64,000 nucleotides of DNA. It comes from an uncultured Thermomicrobiales bacterium (GTDB lineage: Bacteria; Chloroflexota; Chloroflexia; Thermomicrobiales; UBA6265). Under the pieces are notes generated by a model that was given only the letters and a program-made list of their open reading frames with translations, was not told the origin of the DNA and did no database searches. Every line of letters begins with the position of its first letter. Positions within the stretch are counted from its first letter, which is position 1. Positions 8,644-17,348 of the stretch are shown here, piece after piece. The stretch is from NCBI GenBank assembly GCA_902806335.1, contig CADCWG010000068.1:1-64000 (forward strand), in the 5' to 3' direction. The position numbers and the translations under genes were made by a program.

Positions 8644-8973
8644 GTGTCCGCCGTGTTCCACGTCGTCTTCCTCGTCAAGAGATCGCCGACGATGGACCTC
8701 GCGGCGTTCACCCGCTACTGGGTCGAGGACCACACGCCCTTCACGGCCAGGGTACCGGGCGTCCGCGCCTACCGCTGCTACGCGGCGACCGGCGCGGAGG
8801 GCGGAGGGAACCCTGCCCTCGACGGCGTGGCGGTGCTCTCGTTCGACGACGAGGCCGCCTACCGGGCGGCGATGGCCGGACCCGAGTTCGCGGCCGCCCT
8901 CGCCGACGCACCGAACTTCCAAGACGTCGCCGCGACCACCGCGATCTTCGCCGACGAGTACGTGATCGTCTGA
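8644..8973 (+). CDS. EthD domain-containing protein
   Basis: 109-residue ferredoxin-like alpha-beta barrel. It shows the EthD pattern: VVFLVKRSPTMDLAAFTRYWVEDHTPF at the start and FDDEAAYRAAMAGPEF in the second half. EthD proteins form dimeric barrels that assist or perform oxidations in degradation and polyketide pathways; the role here is unknown. It begins with GTG about 56 bases after the dehydrogenase gene and is probably co-transcribed, which suggests a shared acid or acyl-CoA catabolic role (inference). Confidence 0.85.
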   Translation: MSAVFHVVFLVKRSPTMDLAAFTRYWVEDHTPFTARVPGVRAYRCYAATGAEGGGNPALDGVAVLSFDDEAAYRAAMAGPEFAAALADAPNFQDVAATTAIFADEYVIV

Positions 8974-9037
8974 CACGGCATCCGGTTGGACGGTGGTGGT
9001 ATCGGAGGCGGGCGCTGGCCGGGCCCGCCAGGGGCTA

Positions 9038-9115
9038 GCCCCGGGCTCAGGAACGAAGCCGTCTGAAGCCGGCCGCGGACCAATCGGCCAGAGTCCGGGT
9101 GATCACCCGGACTCT
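9038..9115 (+). repeat. Dispersed palindromic repeat, copy A
   Basis: It begins GCCCCGGGCTCAGGAACG, continues AAGCCGTCTGAAGCCGGCC (first hairpin) and, after 15 bases, has a perfect 26-bp palindrome at 9090-9115 whose half is AGAGTCCGGGTGA. The same layout recurs at about 53954. It lies between convergent genes. Confidence 0.6.
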
Positions 9116-9389
9116 GTATGCGTGAGCTTGGGACGCACGGGAGCCCGGGCGGCCGACCCAGCGGGCTGAAGGCCGCGTCGAGGCTGAAGGCCGCGCCAAG
9201 CCGGAACCACCACGACGACCCAACGTTTGGCCACCATGACGCCGTGCCGGCGGACTCACCGGGTTGGCGCTCGCTGAGCCGACCCATGGCGGAGGGTCCG
9301 CTCCTGGCGTTCGACCTCGCCAGACGCTCAACGCACGGTGACGTCCGCTCGGCGTGGTGGGTGCGTCCGATCACCCTCGCCCGTCATGC

Positions 9390-9407
9390 GACGAACGGTC
9401 GTTCGTC
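9390..9407. promoter_or_regulatory. Orphan TetR-like operator palindrome
   Basis: GACGAACGGTCGTTCGTC is an 18-bp inverted repeat with 8 of 9 pairs matched, typical in form of TetR-family operators (half-site ACGAACG). No TetR gene or start codon lies next to it; both flanking genes end toward this gap. Confidence 0.4.
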
Positions 9408-9569
9408 CCAACGATAGAACGCTGAGCCAAGCACCGTACGCCTGCGCTAGCGCGTGCTAGTCCCCCTGCAGCGAGACGCCAACCGAGTTCGGCGATTCGT
9501 CACCGGCCGTCCTCGATGTCGCGCGGTCGGGATCGGGCCGCCGGGCCCCGGTGACCCGGCCGACTGGCG

Positions 9570-10643
9570 TCAGGCGACCTGCTTGGTCTCCGGCTCGTCC
9601 GCGCAGGCGCTGACCGGGACGACCGTCTCGACCACCATCGTCTGCGGCACGCCGGCTCGGCAGCGGCGACGCTGCTGCCAGGTCGCGTTGACGTAGGTGC
9701 CGAAGAGGAGGACGTGGGCCAGAACGTAGAACCAGGTCACAAGCAGCGTGACGAGCAGGAACGCCTGCCCGTAGACGTTGCCAGGGTTGAAGACACGGAG
9801 GTAGATCGGGAAGGCCTGGATGAGGAGGACGAAGAGTGCCCCGGCGGTCAGCGCCCCCGGCCAGACGTCCTTCTTCTTCTGCCGGGCATTGGGCACGTAG
9901 CGGTAGAGCACCATGAAGAGGCCCGTCGCAACCACGAGCGCGAGGGCATAGGTGGTGATCTGGACCCAACCGCGGGCGATCACCCACTCGTCGAAGTAGA
10001 AGCTCAATTCCTGGGCAACGAAGAACGTCGGCAGCGTCGCGGCGATCGACGCCGCGCTCAGCAGCACCGAGAAGACCAGCATCAAGACGAACCCGCGGAG
10101 CCGCTGGTGTACGAAGCGGCGGTCGCGCACGCCGTAGACGCGGTTCATCGCGCGGGCCAGGCTGGCGACGAAGTTGGTGCCGACCCAGGCGAAGCCAATG
10201 AGGCTGAAGACCCCGAACCAGCCGCTGTTATTTCTGGCCTGGAGTGCGGTCTCGATCGCGTCCTGGGCCTGGCCGGAGGGGAACGCCCAGACGCTGGCGA
10301 AGATCGCGGTCTTCAGCACCTGCTCATCGCGGAGGACCAGGCCGGCGACCGAGACGATCAGGAGGGCGGTCGGCACGACGGCGATCATCGCGTTGAAGGC
10401 GACGGCCGCGGCGAGGTCACCGGCGTTGGTGCGGTAGTAGCCGCGGAAGGCCCAGGCGGTGATCGACCAGCCGCCCCGCCCGGCGTGACGGGCTAAGGCG
10501 ACCGAGCTCCGTGGGGGGCGGACACGGGCGTTGACCCGCGGCGATGGGAGCACCCGCACGACGGGACGAGCCCGACGGGTGCGAAGCTCTCGCGCTCGGG
10601 ACGCCAGCGTCAACCGATCGATCGCGCTCGACTGCATCGCCAT
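9570..10643 (-). CDS. YihY/virulence factor BrkB family membrane protein
   Basis: 357-residue inner-membrane protein. It has the family pattern: a first helix region (AAVAFNAMIAVVPTALLIVSVAGLVL), then SLIGFAWVGTNFVASLARAMNRVYGV, a long polar loop, and further helices through residue 330. Six membrane segments are expected. The function of the family is not settled; it was once wrongly called RNase BN. The N-terminal 60 residues are arginine-rich and cytoplasmic. It lies 37 bases downstream of the RNase Z-like gene on the same strand, so the two may be co-transcribed. Confidence 0.88.
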   Translation of the reverse strand: MAMQSSAIDRLTLASRARELRTRRARPVVRVLPSPRVNARVRPPRSSVALARHAGRGGWSITAWAFRGYYRTNAGDLAAAVAFNAMIAVVPTALLIVSVAGLVLRDEQVLKTAIFASVWAFPSGQAQDAIETALQARNNSGWFGVFSLIGFAWVGTNFVASLARAMNRVYGVRDRRFVHQRLRGFVLMLVFSVLLSAASIAATLPTFFVAQELSFYFDEWVIARGWVQITTYALALVVATGLFMVLYRYVPNARQKKKDVWPGALTAGALFVLLIQAFPIYLRVFNPGNVYGQAFLLVTLLVTWFYVLAHVLLFGTYVNATWQQRRRCRAGVPQTMVVETVVPVSACADEPETKQVA

Positions 10644-10680
10644 CGCGACTCCTCTCCGGACCTAACCGGAAGAGCATAAC

Positions 10681-11634
10681 TCATGCCGAGCCAGGCACCG
10701 ATGCCGCGCTGGTGGTGCCCGCCTGGCCCCGCTCGCCAAAGACCAACGACGCCGTCAGCCCCGAGTATCCGGGGACCGTCCGCGGGAAGACCGCCGTGGC
10801 ATGGTGGAGATCCGCGGCGGGGTCGGAGACCGCCGCGCCAAAGTGGGTCAGCCAGAGCGCGCCGGCACCGGCGCCGCGGGCGATCGCCGCCGCCTCGGCG
10901 AAGGACATGTGGCCGTGACGGGTCGCCTTTGCGGCGTCCTCGGCGTAGGTCCCCTCGCAGACCAGCAGGTCGACGTCGGCGAAGAACGGGGCCATCGTCG
11001 GGAGCGGTCGGGTATCCGTCAGGTAGCCGAACGCCAGCCCCCGCCGGGGGGCGCCGAGCACATCCTCGGGAGTGGCCCGTCCGCCCGACCAGGTGACCGG
11101 CTCGCCACGCTGGAGGCGACCCCAGAGCGGCTGAGGGACGCCCAGGGCGACGGCGGCGCCGGGGTCGAACGGCCGTGCCCGGGCGAGGTCAACCCGGTAG
11201 CCGAGGCACGGGACGTCCCGGTGGAGGCCGATGATGGCGCGTCCGGCTAGGCCACCCGGGAGCGGGAACGCTTCGCCGTCGGCAAGCTCGCGCACGGCGA
11301 GCTCGTAGGGCAGGTGGGGGGCGATCACGCGGAGACCGGCGACGATCCGGGCGATGCCGACCGGCCCCACGAGGTGGACCGTCTCGGTGCGGCCGGCGTT
11401 GGCGACGGCGTGGAGGAGACCGGGCAGCCCGGCGATGTGGTCGGCATGCCAGTGTGAGAGGCAGATCGCGCCGAGGCGACGGAAGCCCCAGCCGAAGGTC
11501 TTCCAGGGGATCTGGGTGCCCTCGCCGCAGTCGAACAGCACCAGCTCACCGTCGACCCGAACCAGGAGGCTGGAGAGCCACCGGTCGGGCAGGGGTTGCA
11601 TGGCGCCGGTGCCGAGGAGGAGGAGGTCGATCAC
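10681..11634 (-). CDS. Ribonuclease Z-like metallo-beta-lactamase fold hydrolase
   Basis: 317-residue MBL-fold protein. The N-terminus LLLLGTGAMQPLPDRWLSS, VLFDCGEGTQIPW and the zinc motif HWHADH (residues 61-66) followed by a C-terminal GHMSFAEAA/LTHF segment are as in RNase Z (tRNA 3' endonuclease). It may process tRNA 3' ends, but related MBL hydrolases share these motifs, so the activity is probable and not certain. The GTG start at 11634 has GGGGGAG a few bases upstream. An upstream extension to 11865 lacks conserved content. Confidence 0.85.
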   Translation of the reverse strand: MIDLLLLGTGAMQPLPDRWLSSLLVRVDGELVLFDCGEGTQIPWKTFGWGFRRLGAICLSHWHADHIAGLPGLLHAVANAGRTETVHLVGPVGIARIVAGLRVIAPHLPYELAVRELADGEAFPLPGGLAGRAIIGLHRDVPCLGYRVDLARARPFDPGAAVALGVPQPLWGRLQRGEPVTWSGGRATPEDVLGAPRRGLAFGYLTDTRPLPTMAPFFADVDLLVCEGTYAEDAAKATRHGHMSFAEAAAIARGAGAGALWLTHFGAAVSDPAADLHHATAVFPRTVPGYSGLTASLVFGERGQAGTTSAASVPGSA

Positions 11635-11869
11635 GCGGCGCTCCCCCGGAGTCGCACGGGCACGCGGGCCGCGTCGACACGGTGATACGTTGAGATGATG
11701 GTCGGGCGTGTCCGCCGCCACGCGCGGCGCCCGCGGCGCGGTGAAGCGACGCCGGGAAGCGCCGCCAGGGTCGGCACACCGTGTGCGACGACCACCGAAG
11801 CGTCGGGCTCCGCGGCGGGTCAGGTCGACCGTGGCCTCGAGCGCGCGAACCCGGGAGGACCCCAAAACG

Positions 11870-12271
11870 ATGGCGATGGTACGCGAGCGCGGTCCGGTGG
11901 ACCAGTTCCCCTACCTGGCCGGTCTCGAGGCCCACCCCGAAGACATCGGCCGGCTCGACGTGGCCGAGGGCACGTCGAGCGAGGGCGGGATCTACGTCGA
12001 CGCCGCCAGCGGGGCGTCCCGCCTGCTCGCCCCGGGCGACGTGGTTCCGGAAGGGATGTGGGTGGCCCAGCGCGACATCGACGACCTCCTGCCGCGGGGA
12101 CCGCAGGTCGCCGACGGCCCCCACGGGTTCGGCGAGGGCTGGGGTACCCAGGCGGAACAGGTCGGGGGCGACCGCTCCTTCCAGGAGGAGGATTCCGGCG
12201 GCGAGCGGCGTGTTGCCCACGGCGTCCGGAACGAGGACATCGACCCGTCGGTGGCGACCCCGACGGACTAA
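11870..12271 (+). CDS. Small acidic hypothetical protein
   Basis: 133 residues, unrecognised. The sequence is acidic, rich in Gly, Asp, Glu and Pro, with no membrane segment or cysteine. The ordered part may be residues 12-65 (YLAGLEAHPEDIGRLDVAEG, VPEGMWVAQRDIDDLLP); the rest looks disordered. ATG 11870 is preceded by GGGAGGA at a good distance, which supports real translation. It is followed within 65 bases by another small acidic protein, and divergent from the RNase Z-like gene. Confidence 0.65.
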   Translation: MAMVRERGPVDQFPYLAGLEAHPEDIGRLDVAEGTSSEGGIYVDAASGASRLLAPGDVVPEGMWVAQRDIDDLLPRGPQVADGPHGFGEGWGTQAEQVGGDRSFQEEDSGGERRVAHGVRNEDIDPSVATPTD

Positions 12272-12335
12272 GCGTAGGCGCCGGATGGACGCCGTCGTGG
12301 CGAGCGGCGGCCGACGGGGACAGGGAGACGAACGG

Positions 12336-12761
12336 GTGACGATGGGCGAGGCGCCGGTGGCGCGGGACGATGAGACGGTACGGGCGGGCGAAGACCAGGG
12401 GTTCGGCGCCCGGTTCGGCGCCGCAGCGATCGCGGCTGGGTTCGGGGTCGAGGAGCAGCGCGTCCACAATGCGTTGCAGGGGGAGTTCGGGCTCGGACCG
12501 GACGGGACCGTCGACTCCAAGCAGGCGCAGCAGCTCGCGGAAGCCCTGCTCGGTGACCAGCCGCTGGCGGCCCAGGAGGCGGCGCTGATGCAGCTCGGCG
12601 CCTTCACGCCGCGCCGCGACGACGACTGGGGGATGGGCGACACGGCACCCGGCGAGGAGAGCGATCGCCTCTCGTCTTCCCCGGACCACCCCGAAGACGT
12701 CACCCCGAGCGTCCGCAGCTCCCACGACCCGAGCTACACCCCGAACTCGCCGAAGGGGTAG
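12336..12761 (+). CDS. Small acidic hypothetical protein
   Basis: 141 residues, unrecognised. A central segment (FGVEEQRVHNALQGEFGLG, DSKQAQQLAEALLG, AALMQLGAFTPRRDDDWGMGD) could form short helices. The tail from about residue 110 is Ser/Pro/Asp-rich and disordered. The GTG at 12336 follows AGGGAG by eight bases and is favoured over ATG 12285 (longer) and ATG 12342. It probably forms a pair with the preceding gene. Compositional similarity suggests a cytoplasmic stress or spore-like hydrophilic protein, but no function can be assigned. Confidence 0.65.
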   Translation: MTMGEAPVARDDETVRAGEDQGFGARFGAAAIAAGFGVEEQRVHNALQGEFGLGPDGTVDSKQAQQLAEALLGDQPLAAQEAALMQLGAFTPRRDDDWGMGDTAPGEESDRLSSSPDHPEDVTPSVRSSHDPSYTPNSPKG

Positions 12762-13158
12762 CCGCCTGCGCCGGGTCGGTTCGCTCCGGTGTTGGGGCGA
12801 CCGGTGTCCGGCCCCACCCCGCTGACCCAACTCCGGAACTAACCGCCGGGCGCCTCCAGGACGAGGCGCTTCTCGGCGTGTCGGACCAGCGACGCCTCCC
12901 GGCGTGGCGGGCCCCGGCGTGGCGACGTTCGCGGCCCGCCATCGAGCCGGGAGGACCGCGGCGTCGCTCGCCAGGCGTCTGGGGCAGGAGAGCTGGACGA
13001 CCCGCGACCTCGGCACGGGGCCATGGTCCAACCCTGGACAGGCCGACGGGCGGCTGCGCGGTCCACGGGGGCCGTTCGTCCTCCCGGTGGGCAACGGGCG
13101 CGCCGAACGAGGTCGGCCATAATGGCGGCACTGCCCGCTCCGACCTGGAGGTTCGTCG
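12762..13158. other. Non-coding gap, no recognised feature
   Basis: About 400 bases between two plus-strand units. It holds several short GC-rich inverted repeats but no clear terminator with a T-run, no RNA gene and no convincing open frame. It should include the promoter of the aminotransferase gene; no strong -35/-10 pair stands out. Confidence 0.45.
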
Positions 13159-14472
13159 ATGGCCGCCGTTCCCACCCTGCCGCGTCCCGTCCCTTCTACG
13201 CCGGGCTCGCCCCGCGACCTCGCCGGCGAGGTCGCGCGCCTCCGAAGCGAGACGCCCGCGTGCGCCGAGGTGGCCCACTTCAACCATGCCGGCGACTCGC
13301 CGTCGCCGCGGCCCGTGCTCGACGCGACCATCGCGCACCTGGAGCGGGAGTCGCGGATCGGCGGGTACGAGGCCGCCGACGAGGCGGCGGACCGGCTCGA
13401 AGCCGTCTACGCCTCGATCGCGACGCTGATCGGGGCCGCTCCCGAGGAGGTGGCGATCGTCGAGAACGCGACCCGCGCCTGGGACATGGCCTTCTACGCC
13501 GTGCCACTCGGACCCGGCGATCGGATCCTGACCACCCAGGCGGAGTACGCCAGCAACGTGATCGCGTTCCTCCAGGCCGGGGAGCGCGGCGCGTCGGTGG
13601 AGGTCGTCCCCAACGACGGTTCCGGCCAGGTCTCGGTCGACGCCCTGGCCGGGATGCTCGACGAGCGGGTCAAGGTCGTCGCGGTCACGCACATGCCGAC
13701 CAACGGGGGGCTGGTCCAGCCAGCCGCCGCGATCGGGCGGGTGATCCGCGCCTCCGGCGTCGACGCGTTCTATCTGCTCGACGCCTGCCAGACCGCTGGC
13801 CAGGTCCCGCTCGACGTCGACGAGATCGGCTGCGACGCGCTGAGCGCGACCAGCCGCAAGTACCTGCGTGGCCCGCGCGGGGTCGGGTTCCTCTACGTCC
13901 GGAACTCCTGGGTCGAGCGACTCACGCCGCCATTCCTCGACATGCACGCCGCGGAGTGGGTTGCCGCCGACCGCTACGAGGTGCGAGCCGACGCGCGTCG
14001 GTTCGAGAACTGGGAGTCGAACGTGGCCGCCAAGCTCGGGCTGGGCGTCGCGGTCGACTACGCCCTGGCGCTCGGCGCCGACGCCATCTGGGCGCGGGTG
14101 CGCACCCAGGCCGAGCGGCTGCGGGCCCAGCTGGCCGCGGTGCCCGGTGTGGTCGTCCGAGACCAGGGGGCCACCAGGGGCGGGATCGTCGCGTTCACGG
14201 TCGACGGCGTCGACCCGGCCGCGATCAAGGCGACCCTGCGGCGGTCGAAGATCAACGTCTCGGTCTCCGGCGCGAGCAGCACCCGATACGACATGGAAGC
14301 CCGGGGCCTCGAGGAGGTCGTGCGGGCGTCGGTCCACTACCTGACGACCGACGACGAGATCGCGTTCCTCACCGATCGGGTCGCGGCGCTGGCGTCCGCC
14401 GGCCGGCGAGCTGAGCGGCGACCCGCACCGGCTCGGCGTCGTCGAGAGCGAATCCGGTCGGTGCCGGCCTGA
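13159..14472 (+). CDS. Class V aminotransferase (cysteine desulfurase/isopenicillin-epimerase-like)
   Basis: 437-residue PLP enzyme of fold type I. Visible elements are HFNHAGDSPSPRPVLDA at the start, VAIVENATRAWDMAFY, the cofactor strand VTHMPTNGGLVQP, LLDACQTAGQVPLDVDEIGCDALSAT split by the active site, and the PLP lysine in SRKYLRGPRG at K234. The C-terminal part RSKINVSVSGASSTRYD is also family-like. It lacks an obvious SufS partner, so an aminotransferase, C-S lyase or EgtE-like sulfoxide lyase role is as likely as cysteine desulfurase. It starts with ATG at 13159. Confidence 0.85.
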   Translation: MAAVPTLPRPVPSTPGSPRDLAGEVARLRSETPACAEVAHFNHAGDSPSPRPVLDATIAHLERESRIGGYEAADEAADRLEAVYASIATLIGAAPEEVAIVENATRAWDMAFYAVPLGPGDRILTTQAEYASNVIAFLQAGERGASVEVVPNDGSGQVSVDALAGMLDERVKVVAVTHMPTNGGLVQPAAAIGRVIRASGVDAFYLLDACQTAGQVPLDVDEIGCDALSATSRKYLRGPRGVGFLYVRNSWVERLTPPFLDMHAAEWVAADRYEVRADARRFENWESNVAAKLGLGVAVDYALALGADAIWARVRTQAERLRAQLAAVPGVVVRDQGATRGGIVAFTVDGVDPAAIKATLRRSKINVSVSGASSTRYDMEARGLEEVVRASVHYLTTDDEIAFLTDRVAALASAGRRAERRPAPARRRRERIRSVPA

Positions 14473-15395
14473 CCCCCGCCGCGTTATCCCGGAATCGTCC
14501 GGGGCTCGACCGTCTCTTCTCCCATGTCCCCGGGTCATCGGCGGGCGTTCAGCCGCCACCCGACGCTGCGTCCCCTGCGGGGGAGGATCTCGACCTCCTC
14601 CGCCCTGGCCGGACCGCCGATCGGTCCGGTGATGGTGGGCCCCTACCACGCCTGGACCGACCGCCCCCGCTGCGGGGGCGGCTACCCGGATGAAGCCGGG
14701 AGCGCTGCCGGAGGACCGGGCTGGGGCCCCGCAGGCGTGGGCCGCATGGCTCGTCGGACGACGCCGACCTCCGTGCTGAGGTCCCGGCGCCGTCCCCCGC
14801 TCTGGCGAGCGCGATCCGCTTCGGGTCATGGGCGAGAAGCGCCTCCCGGTGGTTGGTCTGGCGTAGTCGGCGGGCGGCTAACCCACCCGCTGCTCCCTGG
14901 GTTTGCCTCGATTCGTCGCGCGTCGCCGGTGGTTCCTCCCGATTGAGCCCAGGTCTCCCGCTTGGTCGACCTGACGGTGACCTGGACGGATGCCGCGGTA
15001 GGGAGTGTGAGAGCGGGCCCTGGCGGTGGTGATTACACCGAGAGCGGACGTGGTCGCGGCTCGGGGTCCGGGGGCCCGTCCCTGGACGGTGTGCGGGCGT
15101 GCCAATGACGGTGAGGCACGGTCGAGCGGGCCGGCGGGACGAACCGGTCGCCTCCAGCGCCGGGGCCGGGACCCCGCCTGGCCGACCCGGGGCAGCCCGC
15201 CCCGGAGCGGACGACGCCCGATCGTCCCGGAGCGCGGCCGACCGGACGCCGTCCAGGGACTACCGGGAATGGGTTGTTCCTCGCCGCTGACGTGGCGGCC
15301 AGCCCCCTTGCGGCGGGGTTGGGACGCGGAGACGATGTAGTGTGGGTCACCCATCGTCCGTTGGTCCGGAGTGCCGTCGAGAGAGGGAGTAGAGG
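14473..15395. other. Large non-coding gap
   Basis: About 920 bases with no supportable gene, the longest silent stretch in the window. It has several GC-rich hairpins, for example around 14570-14605 and CCCCCGCTGCGGGGG near 14666-14680, the latter a possible terminator for the aminotransferase. Open frames here are Arg/Gly/Pro-rich and look random. A structured RNA cannot be excluded, but I found none of the conserved cores of common riboswitches. Confidence 0.5.
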
Positions 15396-16661
15396 ATGCG
15401 TCGATTCCTGCGTGCCGTGCCGGCGATCACCGTCGGCTTGAGCATGGTCGCGACGAGTGTCGTCGCGACGTCCGCCCAGGGGGATGCCACCCCCGGCGCC
15501 AGTCCGGGCGCGCTGCCCGCCGGCTGTGACGTCGTCGCGGAAGGGCTGATCAACCCGCGCTACGTCGCGGTCGCCGACGACGGGACGCTCTACATCACCG
15601 AAGCCGGCAACGGAGGCGACGAGACGGTCGCGCCGCCCGAGCCGGAGGAGGCCCCGCAGGTCGCCGCCACCCCAAAGGACGGCGAGGCCACCCCGGAGGA
15701 CGGCGAGGCCACGCCCGAAGGCGAGGAAGGCGCGGCCGAGGGGGACGAGGCGCCCCCGGTGACCCGTGGCTTCACCGGCCAGTTGACGGCCGTCTCGCCC
15801 GACGGCGAGCAGACGGTCGTCGCCGACGGCCTGCCCTCCTACAACGAGGGCGTGGGACCGACCGGGATCGCCCTCGGTGAGGGAGTCGTCTGGATCTCGG
15901 TCGGCGGCGCCGCGGCCACGCTCGGTGCCGACCCGCTGGAGAACGAGAACAGCATCCTCGCCGTCGACCTGGCGACGGGCGAAGCGGCGCAGGTCGCCGA
16001 GCTGGGGTCGTTCGAGTTGGAGAACAACCCGGACGGGACGGACGTCAACCCCAACCTCTACGGGATGGACCTCGGCGCGGACGGACTGCTCTACGTCAAC
16101 GACGCCGGCGGCAACACCCTCTACAGTGTTGACCCCGCGACCGGCGAGTTCGCGCTCGTCGGCGTCGTCCCCGGCCCGGCGCTGCCCGGGGAAGCGGCCC
16201 AACCCGCGGACGCGACGCCGGTCGCCGACGAGGAACCGGGCGGCGAGATCCAGCCGGTGCCAACCGGCCTCGATGTCGGTGCCGACGGCAACGTCTACGT
16301 GGTCACCCTCGGCGCCCTGGCGCCGGAAGCGTCGACGGTGCTGATCGCCCAGGCGGACGGCACCTTCGTCGATGTGGCCACGGGCCTGACCGTGGGGATC
16401 GGCGTGGCACTCGGTCCGGACGGCGAGCTGTACGTCAGCCAGCTGGCAACCTTCGTGGGTGAGGCCCCGGGCCCCGGCAACGTGGTCCGAATCGGCGAGG
16501 ACGGGTCGTTCGAGACGGTCGTCGACGGCATCCCGTTCGCCCATGGGATCACGTTCGACGACGAGGGCAACCTCTACGTCATCGCCAGCTCGACCGCCTT
16601 CGGCCCGCCGCCTGCGGAGCCGAACGGACAGGTCCTGCGCTGCGACGGCATCGCCGCCTAG
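15396..16661 (+). CDS. ScyD/ScyE family secreted beta-propeller protein
   Basis: 421 residues with a Sec signal peptide (positives RR, hydrophobic AVPAITVGLSMVATSVVAT, cleavage near ATSAQG, residues 25-29). The mature part has NHL/SMP-30-like repeats (INPRYVAVADDGTLYITEAG, GMDLGADGLLYVNDAGG, GLDVGADGNVYVVT, GVALGPDGELYVSQ, GITFDDEGNLYVI), as in ScyD/ScyE proteins. An extracellular binding or structural role is likely; an enzymatic role is not shown. An acidic low-complexity insert with repeated GEATPEDGEATPE occupies residues 75-122. A strong terminator follows at 16681. ATG 15396 follows GAGAGAGGGAGTAGAGG. Confidence 0.88.
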   Translation: MRRFLRAVPAITVGLSMVATSVVATSAQGDATPGASPGALPAGCDVVAEGLINPRYVAVADDGTLYITEAGNGGDETVAPPEPEEAPQVAATPKDGEATPEDGEATPEGEEGAAEGDEAPPVTRGFTGQLTAVSPDGEQTVVADGLPSYNEGVGPTGIALGEGVVWISVGGAAATLGADPLENENSILAVDLATGEAAQVAELGSFELENNPDGTDVNPNLYGMDLGADGLLYVNDAGGNTLYSVDPATGEFALVGVVPGPALPGEAAQPADATPVADEEPGGEIQPVPTGLDVGADGNVYVVTLGALAPEASTVLIAQADGTFVDVATGLTVGIGVALGPDGELYVSQLATFVGEAPGPGNVVRIGEDGSFETVVDGIPFAHGITFDDEGNLYVIASSTAFGPPPAEPNGQVLRCDGIAA

Positions 16662-16680
16662 CGCGTCGGGACAGGGTCAT

Positions 16681-16720
16681 GGGCGAGGGCCGGGGCGGAT
16701 GCCCCGGCCCTCGCCCTGTT
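16681..16720 (+). terminator. Strong intrinsic-type terminator hairpin
   Basis: A perfect 16-bp stem with left arm GGGCGAGGGCCGGGGC (16681-16696), four-base loop and right arm to 16716, followed by TGTT. It lies 20 bases after the ScyD-like stop codon and could serve the convergent gene as well. Confidence 0.85.
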
Positions 16721-16851
16721 CGCTCGGACCAGGACGCGACGCGCCGATTGGACCACCGCTGCGCCCTGGGTGCGCAATCCGGCCAGTCGATGGCGGTATC
16801 GGAGGCGCGCCGGCGGCCGGGCTCACCCGGGGCAAGACCCGTCGCCGGACC

Positions 16852-16880
16852 CTCGGGCACGACGCCGGCTCAAGCCGCCT
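16852..16880 (+). repeat. Dispersed palindromic repeat, degenerate copy F
   Basis: CCTCGGGCACGACGCCGGCT followed by CAAGCCGCC is a diverged version of the repeat seen at 9038 and 53954. It again lies between convergent genes. Confidence 0.35.
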
Positions 16881-16945
16881 GCGGACCCGCCGGGCGAAAC
16901 ACTGTCGGTCCCGGTCGCTCCCTCCTGTCCGGTGCGCGGGTTGGG

Positions 16946-17257
16946 TTACCCCTGCTGCCCGAACGTCCGCAGCAACTGGACGGTGCCGACGCCGGGCACG
17001 GTGCAGTCCTTGAGCCGGCCGAGAAGCGCCCGGTAGGCGGCGTCTCCGGCGATTCGCTCCAGCGACGCCTCGTAGTCGGCGAGCCGCTCGTAGCGCTGCA
17101 CCGAGATCAGCTCGTCGGGGCGGCCGGTCAGGCTCGTCAGCCACTCGACGGCCACGTAGCCTGCCCGCTCACGGTGGACAGCCATCTCCCCGATCACCCG
17201 TCGCAGGTCCTCGCCCCGTCCGCGCGCGATCGTGTTGGTCGTGATTCGCAGGTACAT
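16946..17257 (-). CDS. ABM/NIPSNAP-like dimeric alpha-beta barrel protein
   Basis: 103 residues. It starts MYLRITTNTIARGRGEDLRR, with strand YVAVEWLTSLTG, ISVQRYERLADYEASLE and a final strand; the pattern fits the dimeric ferredoxin-like barrel of NIPSNAP/ABM proteins. No catalytic residue can be assigned. It lies 91 bases downstream of the zinc-ribbon gene on the same strand and converges on the ScyD-like gene. The function is unknown. Confidence 0.75.
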   Translation of the reverse strand: MYLRITTNTIARGRGEDLRRVIGEMAVHRERAGYVAVEWLTSLTGRPDELISVQRYERLADYEASLERIAGDAAYRALLGRLKDCTVPGVGTVQLLRTFGQQG

Positions 17258-17348
17258 TGCCCCTCCAAGTGGGACGCGGGCCCCGTGTGCCGCGTCGGAT
17301 ACCGCTGAGGATGGCGCGGCGGTGTGGCGTGCCGGCCAGGCCGGTTGG

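Larger units (their letters stand above)
8974..9569. other. Convergent gap with repeat unit and palindromes
   Basis: About 600 bases between the convergent EthD and YihY genes. It contains one copy of the dispersed GC-rich repeat (9038-9074) followed by a 26-bp perfect palindrome (9090-9115), a short direct repeat of AGGCTGAAGGCCGCG at about 9170-9200, and an operator-like palindrome at 9390-9407. No convincing protein is encoded. Confidence 0.6.

Noticed and set aside
9118..9417. Possible 99-residue protein between EthD and YihY genes
   Set aside because: It overlaps the repeat-associated region and the operator-like palindrome, and shows no recognisable fold.
14660..14720. Possible cobalamin-type riboswitch (GATGAAGCCGGGAG...)
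   Set aside because: Only a vague likeness to the GAAGCCGGTG element; the conserved box and its context next to a cobalamin or transporter gene are missing.
14524..14946. Possible 140-residue protein in the large gap
   Set aside because: Composition is Arg/Gly/Pro/Ser-rich and random-looking, with no ribosome binding site of note and no motif.
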